A DNA stretch of 59,416 nucleotides from NCBI GenBank assembly GCA_030637025.1, contig DAOVVV010000014.1:1-59416 (forward strand), in the 5' to 3' direction. A program made the translations under genes and the position numbers. Below the pieces are notes generated by a model that had not been told where the DNA came from, did no database searches, and saw nothing but the letters and a program-made list of their open reading frames with translations. Shown piece by piece: positions 50,426 through 58,650 of the stretch; within the stretch, counting starts at the first letter, position 1; each line of letters starts with the position of its first letter. The stretch is from JAGLHV01 sp023143305 [NCBI: Clostridia bacterium] (GTDB lineage Bacteria; CBDUZB01; JAGLHV01).

Positions 50426-51028
50426 ATGGTAAAATCAGCAATAAGAATACTTGTTATTGACGATCAAAAAGAGCTCTGCCTGTTTATTAAAGAAAAACTC
50501 TCTTCTTGCGGATGGGAAGTTATTTACTTTACCGATGAACAAAAAGCAATAGAGCAATTCAAACCCGATTATTTTACCATTGTAATTATTGATTTAAAAT
50601 TACCTACAATTAATGGATTGGAAGTTTTTAAAAAGATAAAAGAAATAGACTCTCACGTAGGAATAATTATTTTAACCGGTTATCCTTCGATAGATAGTGC
50701 TCTGGTTACACTTAAAAGCGGGGCGTTTGATTATTTAAAAAAACCTTTAGATATTGAACACTTGAAAAATTCCATCAAAAAACAACTCAGTCATATGGGT
50801 ATCATTGAAAATGTTACTTCTAAAGTAAATACCCAAATAGGAAAACTTATAAAAAAATATCGAAAAGATAAAGACTGGACTTTAGCCCAGCTTTCTCAGC
50901 ACACTAACTTATCTAAGAGTTTGATTTCCCAACTTGAACATGCCCGTAATTCAGCATCAGTAATGACTCTTTATAAAATATCCCATGCTCTGGGAATAAA
51001 AATGAAAGATTTAATCGGAGATCTTTAA
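50426..51028 (+). CDS. Response regulator with receiver and XRE-type HTH output
   Basis: 200 residues. The receiver (1-125) shows ILVIDDQKELCL, VIIDLKLPTINGLEVF (phosphoacceptor Asp), IILTGYPSIDS and DYLKKPLDIEH. The output (about 138-200) is an XRE/HipB-like helix-turn-helix: IGKLIKKYRKDKDWTLAQLS then QHTNLSKSLISQLEHARNSA. Receivers are usually joined to OmpR, NarL, Fis or LytTR outputs; XRE is uncommon. GGGAGG precedes ATG 50426. The last 18 bases overlap the end of the convergent pckG gene. Confidence 0.93.
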   Translation: MVKSAIRILVIDDQKELCLFIKEKLSSCGWEVIYFTDEQKAIEQFKPDYFTIVIIDLKLPTINGLEVFKKIKEIDSHVGIIILTGYPSIDSALVTLKSGAFDYLKKPLDIEHLKNSIKKQLSHMGIIENVTSKVNTQIGKLIKKYRKDKDWTLAQLSQHTNLSKSLISQLEHARNSASVMTLYKISHALGIKMKDLIGDL

Positions 51029-52912
51029 TTCAGAAACATCTAAAATCTCCGGAGAAGCGTAATTACCGTGTTCGGTTTTTATTTCTTCTAATTTTTGTTT
51101 TTGCTCTTGTAGAACTTCAAACAATACTTGGGGAGCATCTGTAACCTTAGTCTTATATATCGTAACAATTCTTTCAATTTTAGCAATGTTTTCGTCAACA
51201 CTTAAGGTAAATTGTTTTATATAATCTTCTTTAGTATAATTCCGGTCTAAAACCTCTTTAAATAACCGTTTAAGGTCTTCGTATTTAGGAATAAAACCCG
51301 TCGGAGTCTTAATTGCCTCTATTTCCTTATGTATCCGCTGTTCCATCCATTTTAGCCATACATGTTTATCTTCCTTCCCGTTCAAATAATTACCCTGGTT
51401 ATCTTTTAGAAAATAATTAACCGCAAAAATAACCGGGACTGTATTCAGCTTACTTCCAAAATCAAGGTGTTTATTTATATACTTACTCAAAGGAATAGAT
51501 AAGAAATCAAGGTTAGACATAAGATTAAATTTTCTTACCCCTTCCTGTCCTAAAGTTGCCGCAGTAGTTTCCGATTCCAGGGAAGCCCCCATCGTTAATA
51601 CTCCATGCTTCCAATCAAACGCTTCCTGCACCGGAACAGAAATATTGGAATCTCTGCCTCCATAAATAACTCCCCCTATCAACACGCCTCCAGGATCGTC
51701 GGCTTTAACATCACGATTTTTTAACCGGCTAATACTAACCGTATATCTTGCGTTTTTATGGGAAGAGGTAATTTCCTTTCCCTGGGAATCCTTTTGCCCT
51801 TTTGTCCACTCTCCTGAATAATTAATTCCTGATTCCGGAATTTTACTCCCATTGCCCAACCAGGAAGGCACCCCTTTTTCCGTCACCAGAACATTGGAAA
51901 AAATAACTTCTCCCGGAGAATTAAGCACTTCCCAGATTAAAGGATCACCCTGGGAATTAACATCCCTAATAATTCCAAAAATTCCGCTTTCTACATTTAC
52001 TGCATATGCTTTACCTTCTTTAGTCCTTAAATAAGCAATATCATCTCCAATAATAGTCTCTCCGGTCAACATTGAAGTTGAAGTTTTCCCACAAGCACTG
52101 GGAAAAGCCCCGGTAAAATAAGTCACCCGCCCTTTTGCATTATGTACACCCATAACAAACATATGTTCTGCTAACCAATCCTCCCCGGAAGCCTGATAAA
52201 TAGCCAGGCGTAAAGCAAGTTTCTTAAGCCCTACGGTATTTCCTGCATATTGAGTATTAGTACTAAAAACAATTCTATCCCCCAGGTCTATATATATGCA
52301 GCGTTTAGCAACGTCTTTACTTACTCCGGATTCTATAACCCCGGCACTATGAATGAATCTAAAAAAATTATTAAAATTTCCTTTCCTCTTAAACTCACTA
52401 TATCCACTACGATAAAGAATACCCTCGGAATGAGCAACATAACTTGAATCTGTTATTTGTACACAAGAAATGGAAAATTTAGAATTTAGAGGCCCTAAAC
52501 AAAAAAAACAAACATACATTTCTTTACCGGACATACTATCTTTCAAATATTCGTGAACCTCATCAAGACCTTTTTCTCTATCTATTCCTTTAATGCTGGG
52601 ACCTAAATCTATCCCTTTTTCCAATAAATACCTGGTCTTATCTTTATCTCTGGCCTGATCATAATATCCATCAAAATGAACCGTATGCCCATTAATAGCC
52701 AGTTTCTTTTCCTCTCCGTTTTCTATTGCTTTATTTCTGATATACAAAGCATCTTCTGCAGAATCCGTACGAACAAAAACTCTATCCGGATTACACTGTT
52801 GAATATATTTAGCAACAAAATCATACACCTTCTGATTATTTAACACTGCCAGTTTTTTATAATTTTCTTCCCCGCATTTATTTTTGATTAAGTCCATTAC
52901 TTTTTGTTCCAT
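51011..52912 (-). CDS. pckG: Phosphoenolpyruvate carboxykinase (GTP)
   Basis: About 633 residues of the GTP-dependent family, interconverting oxaloacetate + GTP and PEP + CO2 + GDP. The P-loop is GAFPSACGKTSTSML, the metal-binding aspartates lie in ETIIGDDIAYL, and the GTP-specific C-terminal region has LNTVPVIFAVNYFLKDNQGN and KHVWLKWMEQRIH; the SRxxxRDV-like AVNVESGIFGIIRDVN segment is present. An open frame extends to 52984, but MEQKVMDLI at 52912, after GGGAAG, is the better start. PEP supply also feeds pyruvyltransferases, but a direct link is speculative. Confidence 0.95.
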   Translation of the reverse strand: MEQKVMDLIKNKCGEENYKKLAVLNNQKVYDFVAKYIQQCNPDRVFVRTDSAEDALYIRNKAIENGEEKKLAINGHTVHFDGYYDQARDKDKTRYLLEKGIDLGPSIKGIDREKGLDEVHEYLKDSMSGKEMYVCFFCLGPLNSKFSISCVQITDSSYVAHSEGILYRSGYSEFKRKGNFNNFFRFIHSAGVIESGVSKDVAKRCIYIDLGDRIVFSTNTQYAGNTVGLKKLALRLAIYQASGEDWLAEHMFVMGVHNAKGRVTYFTGAFPSACGKTSTSMLTGETIIGDDIAYLRTKEGKAYAVNVESGIFGIIRDVNSQGDPLIWEVLNSPGEVIFSNVLVTEKGVPSWLGNGSKIPESGINYSGEWTKGQKDSQGKEITSSHKNARYTVSISRLKNRDVKADDPGGVLIGGVIYGGRDSNISVPVQEAFDWKHGVLTMGASLESETTAATLGQEGVRKFNLMSNLDFLSIPLSKYINKHLDFGSKLNTVPVIFAVNYFLKDNQGNYLNGKEDKHVWLKWMEQRIHKEIEAIKTPTGFIPKYEDLKRLFKEVLDRNYTKEDYIKQFTLSVDENIAKIERIVTIYKTKVTDAPQVLFEVLQEQKQKLEEIKTEHGNYASPEILDVSELKISD

Positions 52913-53028
52913 AATTCTTCCCCTATTTTTATATTTTAAAAATCCCCATACCCCCTTCGACTCCCTACTGTCTCTCAAGACCAATTCGACTACAGAGTTT
53001 TGTCAGCGAGTGGAAAAAACTAGAACGC

Positions 53029-53934
53029 TCATTGAATTAAATCTTTTCCCGTAATTATCCGATAAATATCCAGATACTTCCGGCTGGTTCTTTGCACTAT
53101 CTCCTCGGGTAAAGGAACGGAAAAAGTTTTCTTTTTATCCAAATTCCCGCGACTAATCAAATAATCCCGTACAAATTGTTTATCAAAACTTGACTGGGCT
53201 CTGCCGGGTTCATATTCATTCCTGGGCCAAAATCGAGAAGAATCCGGGGTCAACACCTCATCAATTAAAATAAGTTCATCTTCATATAAACCAAACTCAA
53301 ACTTAGTATCAGCAATAATTATTCCTTTACTTTCAGCGTATTGGGCTCCTTTTTTATAAAGAGCAATACTCTTTTCCTTGATTTGCTGCGTAAGGTCTAC
53401 CCCGATTAACTTTTGCACCTCTTTTTCGCTAATATTTTCATCATGTCCGATTTCTGCTTTTGTTGACGGAGTAAAAAGAACATCCGGTAATTTATCCGAT
53501 TCTTTAAGCCCGGAAGGTAAGTTTATTCCACAAACCGAAGATTTATTTTTATATTCTTTCCATGCCGAACCGGAAAGATATCCCCTCACTACACATTCTA
53601 CGGAAAGGGGTTGTGTTTTTTTAACCCACATTGCCCGGCCCCGGATTGAATCTTTGTATTTTAAAACAGACGGGGGAAATTGGGTTGCATCTATAGTAAT
53701 AAAATGATTATCGATAATATCCCGGGTAAAAGCAAACCAGAAAGCAGATAACCTGGTCAATACTTCACCTTTATAGGGTATACAGGAAGATAAAATAACA
53801 TCAAAACAGGAAATTCTATCCGTAGCTATAATTAACAACTTTTGGTCAAAATCATAAAGGTCGCGAACTTTTCCTTTTTTTAAAAATTTCAAATCGGATA
53901 ATTTAGATTCTCCTAAAACATTTTTTTCTATCAT
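53029..53934 (-). CDS. purC: Phosphoribosylaminoimidazole-succinocarboxamide synthase (SAICAR synthase)
   Basis: About 301 residues, long-form PurC, joining CAIR and aspartate with ATP in purine synthesis. Signature stretches are LKKGKVRDLYDFDQKLLIIA, SCFDVILSSCIPYKGEVLTR, SVECVVRGYLSGSAWKEYK, DTKFEFGLYEDELILIDEVL and TPDSSRFWP. The first in-frame start, 53961, would add nine residues that overlap the ribosome-binding site; GAGGAGG eight bases before ATG 53934 fits better. Other pur genes are not adjacent. It is followed 116 nt downstream by pckG on the same strand. Confidence 0.97.
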   Translation of the reverse strand: MIEKNVLGESKLSDLKFLKKGKVRDLYDFDQKLLIIATDRISCFDVILSSCIPYKGEVLTRLSAFWFAFTRDIIDNHFITIDATQFPPSVLKYKDSIRGRAMWVKKTQPLSVECVVRGYLSGSAWKEYKNKSSVCGINLPSGLKESDKLPDVLFTPSTKAEIGHDENISEKEVQKLIGVDLTQQIKEKSIALYKKGAQYAESKGIIIADTKFEFGLYEDELILIDEVLTPDSSRFWPRNEYEPGRAQSSFDKQFVRDYLISRGNLDKKKTFSVPLPEEIVQRTSRKYLDIYRIITGKDLIQ

Positions 53935-54016
53935 CACCTTATCCTCCTCTTTATATTTCAAACACTGAAAAAAAACCGGGTTTAATTTTATCTTTTATTT
54001 TTTATAAAGTCAATAT

Positions 54017-54727
54017 TTAAAAACCAATTTTTACATCTCCCCAAATGCCCATTTTATCGTTTTTAATTATGAGTATTCCACTTACTCCGTCTATTTTTCG
54101 GGCTAATTCTATCCCTTCTGAAATGTCTTCTTCTGTTTTTACCAAATTTCCAATTGCCGTTGCTGAAGCATCGGATAAAATAGCAGAAGAAGAACTCACC
54201 ACCACTGCATCTGCTCTTCCTAAACTTAAAGAATGCCCCATTGTTCCGGAAGAAGTACAAATTCCCATGGGAGTCTTTTGAGGAGAAATTTCTATAGCGA
54301 TTTTTCCTGTAAAAGATGAACTCCCGCTATAAATACCTATCCTCCTGACTTTAATTGTTTTTATAAATATATCCCCTCCGTTTTCTATAATTACTTCCGG
54401 AGAATAATTCAATAAATCCCGGCCTACAAATTCAGCTATTGCCCCGGCTACTGCGGCCATAGGCCCTACCCCTGCTTTTTTAGCTGCTTCAGCCATTTTT
54501 TCTACAATAAGCGGTGCCTTTTTTTTCAGAGAAACCGGCTTAAGGCTACTTTCAAAAAACGGATTACAGGCAATATATTTTTCTAAAATTAAACGGTACT
54601 TAGAAAGAGATTTAAATGCTTTTTTTTCTAAATTTTTTTGCGCCCTAATATATAAATCACTCTCTTTTATTACTACATTACAGGAAACTAAATCTTTATC
54701 CTCACACCAATAACGATAAGATTTCAT
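54017..54727 (-). CDS. UPF0280 family protein (ApbE-related fold)
   Basis: A 236-residue member of the UPF0280 family, distantly related to ApbE flavin transferases. Diagnostic segments are GVGPMAAVAGAIAEFVGRDL, IIENGGDIFIK and GICTSSGTMGHSLSLGRADA followed by VVVSSSSAILSDASATAIGN. The family's reaction is not firmly established. The start ATG 54727 lacks a strong ribosome-binding site. It is the first gene of the minus-strand set with purC and pckG and is divergent from the EF-hand gene. Confidence 0.92.
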   Translation of the reverse strand: MKSYRYWCEDKDLVSCNVVIKESDLYIRAQKNLEKKAFKSLSKYRLILEKYIACNPFFESSLKPVSLKKKAPLIVEKMAEAAKKAGVGPMAAVAGAIAEFVGRDLLNYSPEVIIENGGDIFIKTIKVRRIGIYSGSSSFTGKIAIEISPQKTPMGICTSSGTMGHSLSLGRADAVVVSSSSAILSDASATAIGNLVKTEEDISEGIELARKIDGVSGILIIKNDKMGIWGDVKIGF

Positions 54728-54883
54728 TACAATTATTCCTTTTGTTATAGCTGTTTTTCTAATAATCTATATTTTTTTACTGCTTCGTCATTAATAAAAT
54801 TGTTCTCTATTCTTTACTAACTATTATTTCAGTAATATTATACACAATAAGCAAATTCTTTCAAGCAAAAAGCAAATTTTTGA

Positions 54884-54912
54884 TTGAAGGATTATTGTAA
54901 ATATGTTATATT
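54884..54912 (+). promoter_or_regulatory. Probable promoter of the EF-hand membrane-protein gene
   Basis: TTGAAG (54884-54889), 17 bp, TATATT (54907-54912), about 47 bp before ATG 54959, which has GGGGAGG upstream. Confidence 0.6.
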
Positions 54913-54958
54913 CAAGTGGAACTTTTAAGTTTATACTGATACTGCCGGGGAGGAACTA

Positions 54959-57100
54959 ATGGCTAAAATGATTTTTAAAAATTATAATGGAAATTACCAG
55001 TTAAGCATTCAAAATGCACAGGATTTAGAAAATATTCAAATGCTCGATGAAAGCTGCTGGGTTGCTACCAGCATTCCCATAGATAATATTAATTGTGATG
55101 TTCTCTTTGCCAAACATGTAGATAGCGACCATAACGGCCGAATACGCACTGACGAACTAAAGGAAGCTCAGAGTTGGCTTTTTCATTTTCTCAAAAACAG
55201 GGAAGACCTGGGTAATGATACCTTAAAACTAAGTAATATAGATACCTCTCATCCGGAAGGACAAAAACTACTTAGTGCCGCCGAATTAATTCTCCACAAT
55301 CTTGATTCTTCCAACACCGAAAAAATTACCCTCCATCAGGTACAAAATATACAAAAAATCATGGCTAACGGAATAAATAATGGTGACGGTATCATTCCGC
55401 CGGAAGCAATAGATGATCCCGATGCTGTACAATTTCTTAAAGTTGTCATTGAAACAATGGGCTCAGTGATGGACGCCAGCAACAAAGTCGGTATTACTCA
55501 AAATCATCTCACCGAATTTTTCCAGGAAGCCGAGGCTTATCTTACATGGAAAGCACAGGGTGAAATTGCAGAAGGGGAAAAAACAACTAAAATTATGCCC
55601 TGGGGAAAAGATACTCCCCAGGCTTACCAAATAATTACTGCTTTAGACGAAAAAATAGAAGAGTATTTTACACAATGCTCCCTGCTTGACTTTGACCCGC
55701 AAGCATCTGAAAAAATAAAAATTCGGCAGGAAGAAATAAATAAGCTTGATTCTACCAATCATATTGATATAGAATCGTGGCTTAAAAACGCTCCTTTAGC
55801 TTTACCCGGGACAGACGGTATTCTGGATCTGGAAGGGAAAATCAATCCTGCATACAAAAATTCTTTGTCTGAATTAAAAGAAAAAGTCCTCAAACCCGCT
55901 CTGGGAAAATCAACAGCCCAGCTGAATCAAAATAAATGGAACAAAGTAAAGGCAATATTTCTTCCTTATCGGGAATGGATGGAAAATAAACAAGGCCCAC
56001 GGGTAGAAGGATTAGGACGTGATAAGCTCAAAGCTTTTCTTGAGGGGCCTTACAAAGAACAATTGACCCAATTCATGATCAAAGACAAGACTGTAGCAGA
56101 AGAACTGGACCAGATACACAATGTAGAAAAACTCGTTCTTTATCAAAAATGGCTTTTGGAATTAGCTAACAATTTAGTAAGTTTTTCTCCTATATATAAC
56201 CCGGACCTTCATTCACTCTTTGAAATAGGCAAACTAATAATAGACAGCAAAGAGTTAACTTTTACCATAAGGGTACCTGATAGACAAAAACATAAAGAGA
56301 TAGCAAAAAACAGCTATATCTATCTACTTTATGTAGAAGTTAGCCGCAGACAAGACAAAGGAGATAAATTTGAAATCGCTGCAGCAGTAACCAGCGGCGA
56401 AGCAGACGGATTGCGAATAGGTAAACGGGGTATTTTTTTAAGTATCGACGGGCAGGAATGGGATGCAGAAGTAGTGGATATTATCACTAATCCCATCAGT
56501 CTCTGGGAATCAATAAAAGCACCTTTTCAACAATTATCTAATTTTATAGAAAAACAAATAGATAAATTTAATAAATCTCAGTATACTGCACTGGAAAGCG
56601 GTATAGGTAAAAGTTTTTCCAATATGGGAAAACCAAATGCCGGCGGCGGTTCATCAACAGCAATACGGGATTTATTACTGGGGGGAGGTATTGCCATTGC
56701 TGCTTTAGGTTCGGCTTTTGCTTATATTACCAAAGCTCTCTCCCAGGTGAAAATCATTCATGTTATTCTTACTATATTGGGAATAGCATCAGTAATCATT
56801 ATCCCCAGTATTATCATGGGATTCCTGCGGTTACGGCGTAGAAATATGTCCGTTGTTTTGGAAGCATCCGGCTGGGCAATAAATCCGCCTATGCGCCTGA
56901 CCCGAAAATTAGGAAGGATTTTTACTCATAAAGCATCTTTTCCTAAAGATTCCTGTAAAGAACACCGGGATATTATAAAACGATTTGCGCGAAAATTTGC
57001 CGACAGTTCTTTCAGTTTATCCAGACTAGTAATTACCCTTTCAATTGCCCTGCCTTTGCTCTGGTTAGTTATTTGGGTAATTATCCATATCCTTTATTAA
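54959..57100 (+). CDS. Large EF-hand protein with C-terminal membrane helices, function unknown
   Basis: 713 residues without a signal peptide. A canonical EF-hand loop occurs near residue 54 (HVDSDHNGRIRTDEL: D, D, N, G, I, E at the expected places), and weaker calcium-loop-like stretches (LDSSNTEKITLHQV) follow. A large soluble helical region fills residues 90-540, then a Gly-rich segment (NAGGGSSTAIRDLLLGGGIA) and three hydrophobic helices (about 575-590, 600-620, 693-712) with a basic cytoplasmic-type loop. This suggests a calcium-sensing membrane protein with the bulk on one side, but no family function is known to me. It is monocistronic with its own promoter. Confidence 0.85.
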   Translation: MAKMIFKNYNGNYQLSIQNAQDLENIQMLDESCWVATSIPIDNINCDVLFAKHVDSDHNGRIRTDELKEAQSWLFHFLKNREDLGNDTLKLSNIDTSHPEGQKLLSAAELILHNLDSSNTEKITLHQVQNIQKIMANGINNGDGIIPPEAIDDPDAVQFLKVVIETMGSVMDASNKVGITQNHLTEFFQEAEAYLTWKAQGEIAEGEKTTKIMPWGKDTPQAYQIITALDEKIEEYFTQCSLLDFDPQASEKIKIRQEEINKLDSTNHIDIESWLKNAPLALPGTDGILDLEGKINPAYKNSLSELKEKVLKPALGKSTAQLNQNKWNKVKAIFLPYREWMENKQGPRVEGLGRDKLKAFLEGPYKEQLTQFMIKDKTVAEELDQIHNVEKLVLYQKWLLELANNLVSFSPIYNPDLHSLFEIGKLIIDSKELTFTIRVPDRQKHKEIAKNSYIYLLYVEVSRRQDKGDKFEIAAAVTSGEADGLRIGKRGIFLSIDGQEWDAEVVDIITNPISLWESIKAPFQQLSNFIEKQIDKFNKSQYTALESGIGKSFSNMGKPNAGGGSSTAIRDLLLGGGIAIAALGSAFAYITKALSQVKIIHVILTILGIASVIIIPSIIMGFLRLRRRNMSVVLEASGWAINPPMRLTRKLGRIFTHKASFPKDSCKEHRDIIKRFARKFADSSFSLSRLVITLSIALPLLWLVIWVIIHILY

Positions 57101-57284
57101 CCCCTATTATTATACTAGAACTATGACTCTTAAATTGTTGACCGTGTTCAAGAATAAACCACATAAAGCTTGCCACAAACAAAATAACTACAATAAAAAT
57201 AGTTAAAATTCTATTAATTCCTAAATAAATATTTAAGAAGTAATATAAAGCTAACATACCAAAAAAACTTAAAAATAAATTCAT
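57081..57284 (-). CDS. Small two-helix membrane protein (hypothetical)
   Basis: About 67 residues: two hydrophobic helices (LFLSFFGMLALYYFL and ILTIFIVVILFVASFMWFIL) and a short polar tail. It converges with the EF-hand gene, overlapping its last 20 bases. GTGGGG lies just before ATG 57284. No family recognised; it may be a genuine small protein or a fortuitous hydrophobic frame. Confidence 0.4.
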   Translation of the reverse strand: MNLFLSFFGMLALYYFLNIYLGINRILTIFIVVILFVASFMWFILEHGQQFKSHSSSIIIGVNKGYG

Positions 57285-57293
57285 TATCCCCAC

Positions 57294-57614
57294 TTTTTAA
57301 AAAAAGTAATGTCAAAAATATTCAATCTCGCCTCAGCGAAGCATGGGTAATTCTTTTATATTTGTATAATTGTAAACTATTTTTTGCTATTCGCAGTCCT
57401 TTGTCTTTTAACTTTGTCTTTATTTTTCTGGAGCAAAGCGACAGTCTCGCCGGTCAATAAGGCGGATACCTTGATGTCTTTGTGCTTGTATGTTGTTTTT
57501 ATCTGTAATCTTTAAACCAATTCAACCAATTAAACTGTCTTTTAACTGTCTTTATATCTTTTGTCTTTAACCAATTCAACCAATAAAACCAATTTAAACT
57601 AATTGAACCGTCTT
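57294..57614. repeat. Repeat-filled gap
   Basis: 57307-57354 matches the left half of the family-3 element (AATGTCAAAAATATTCAATC, CTCGCCTCAGCGAAGCATGG). 57469-57490 has a GATGTCTTTGTGC-type unit, and 57515-57615 carries AACCAATTCAACCAAT/GACGGTT-family units in inverted orientation. No gene seen. Confidence 0.65.
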
Positions 57615-58316
57615 TTATCTCTTCTTATTCTTCTTTGGGGAAAGAGACTTAATATGCCTGTTTTTTTTTGCTCGTATTTTACGCCAATGGAAAAACAAAA
57701 TCATCCCGATAATAATAACTACCACCGCACCGGGAGCTATCGTTCCCACTTTCCGGGCAAATCTAAAGATATAATCAAACCCAAAAGACCAGGAAAAAGC
57801 ACTTAATACCATTGAGAAAAATACTACCATTAATATCACCCGGGTACGCATACCAATAAGATAACCTATTATTGCTCCTACTAAAGAACCGGTCATAGTA
57901 AAAGGAACCCAAACAAATATACCCAAACCTAAAATTCCATATCTTTCTACTTTAGCCTGATTTCTTTCAGCCATTTTTCTGATAGATTTAAAAAAATTGC
58001 CTATAATCTTTATTTTTATTACTTTCTGATGATAATAGACAAATAAAGGATAAAAGATAAACAGCCAGATGGTATTAATCAAAATGGAAATAAAAGCAAC
58101 CAGCGTATGAGACATTCCCGCACCCAAACCCATACAAATACTTGCACCTCTACCTGCAAGAATATCCAGGGCAATCATGGGTAAAATCTTTTCCAGTAAT
58201 TTTATTCCAATTAATTGAAAAAAAGAAAAAAGGATAATTATTCCGACGAATAAAATACAGCCTACAAAAAAAATAAGTCCTTCTTTCGTTTTTAAAAAAC
58301 CAGACTTCCTTTCCAT
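57615..58316 (-). CDS. Small multidrug-export-family (COG2426) membrane protein
   Basis: About 233 residues with five to six predicted helices. ILAGRGASICMGLGAGMSHT and the segment ERYGILGLGIFVWVPFTMTG then SLVGAIIGYLIGM match the small multidrug-export (Sm_multidrug_ex) family in order and spacing, although the usual PLPGTG is replaced by FTMTG. Transport function in this family is poorly documented. An open frame begins at 58352 but would use the ribosome-binding region; ATG 58316 follows GGAGGG at 6 nt. It has its own promoter (58343-58372). Confidence 0.8.
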   Translation of the reverse strand: MERKSGFLKTKEGLIFFVGCILFVGIIILFSFFQLIGIKLLEKILPMIALDILAGRGASICMGLGAGMSHTLVAFISILINTIWLFIFYPLFVYYHQKVIKIKIIGNFFKSIRKMAERNQAKVERYGILGLGIFVWVPFTMTGSLVGAIIGYLIGMRTRVILMVVFFSMVLSAFSWSFGFDYIFRFARKVGTIAPGAVVVIIIGMILFFHWRKIRAKKNRHIKSLSPKKNKKR

Positions 58317-58342
58317 AATTTTCCCTCCCTTTAAGACATTAT

Positions 58343-58372
58343 AGTATATCAAATAATCCGGAAAAGGGTCAA
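58343..58372 (-). promoter_or_regulatory. Probable promoter of the small multidrug-export-family gene
   Basis: TTGACC (58372-58367), 18 bp, TATACT (58348-58343) on the minus strand, about 27 bp before the start codon at 58316. Confidence 0.65.
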
Positions 58373-58650
58373 GGTTTTAAAGTTCAAAGTAATGTCAACG
58401 AAAAAACAAAACCCTCTTATTCTAAAGTTGAATCCTGCATAAGCAAAATCTGTGGGATAAAAAAACGCAATAAGATAGTTAGTACTTTATTGCTTGGGGT
58501 AACTACAATCCCACTTTACAAGAATTTATAAAAAAAACACGAAATAAAATTAGTCAGTACTTTCGGCAGCGTGGTGAGTAGATTAATTACCCCAGGAAGA
58601 TTAGCAAAAAAAACCGGAAGAGGATTAAAGAGAGGGAAATAACTTTTTAT
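58373..58650. other. Gap with a possible short gene remnant
   Basis: A TAATGTCAA unit lies near 58390. On the plus strand 58493-58581 reads YFIAWGNYNPTLQEFIKK then TRNKISQYFRQRGE and a stop, which looks protein-like, perhaps a transposase tail, but has no start and no recognised family. Nothing else is seen. Confidence 0.25.
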
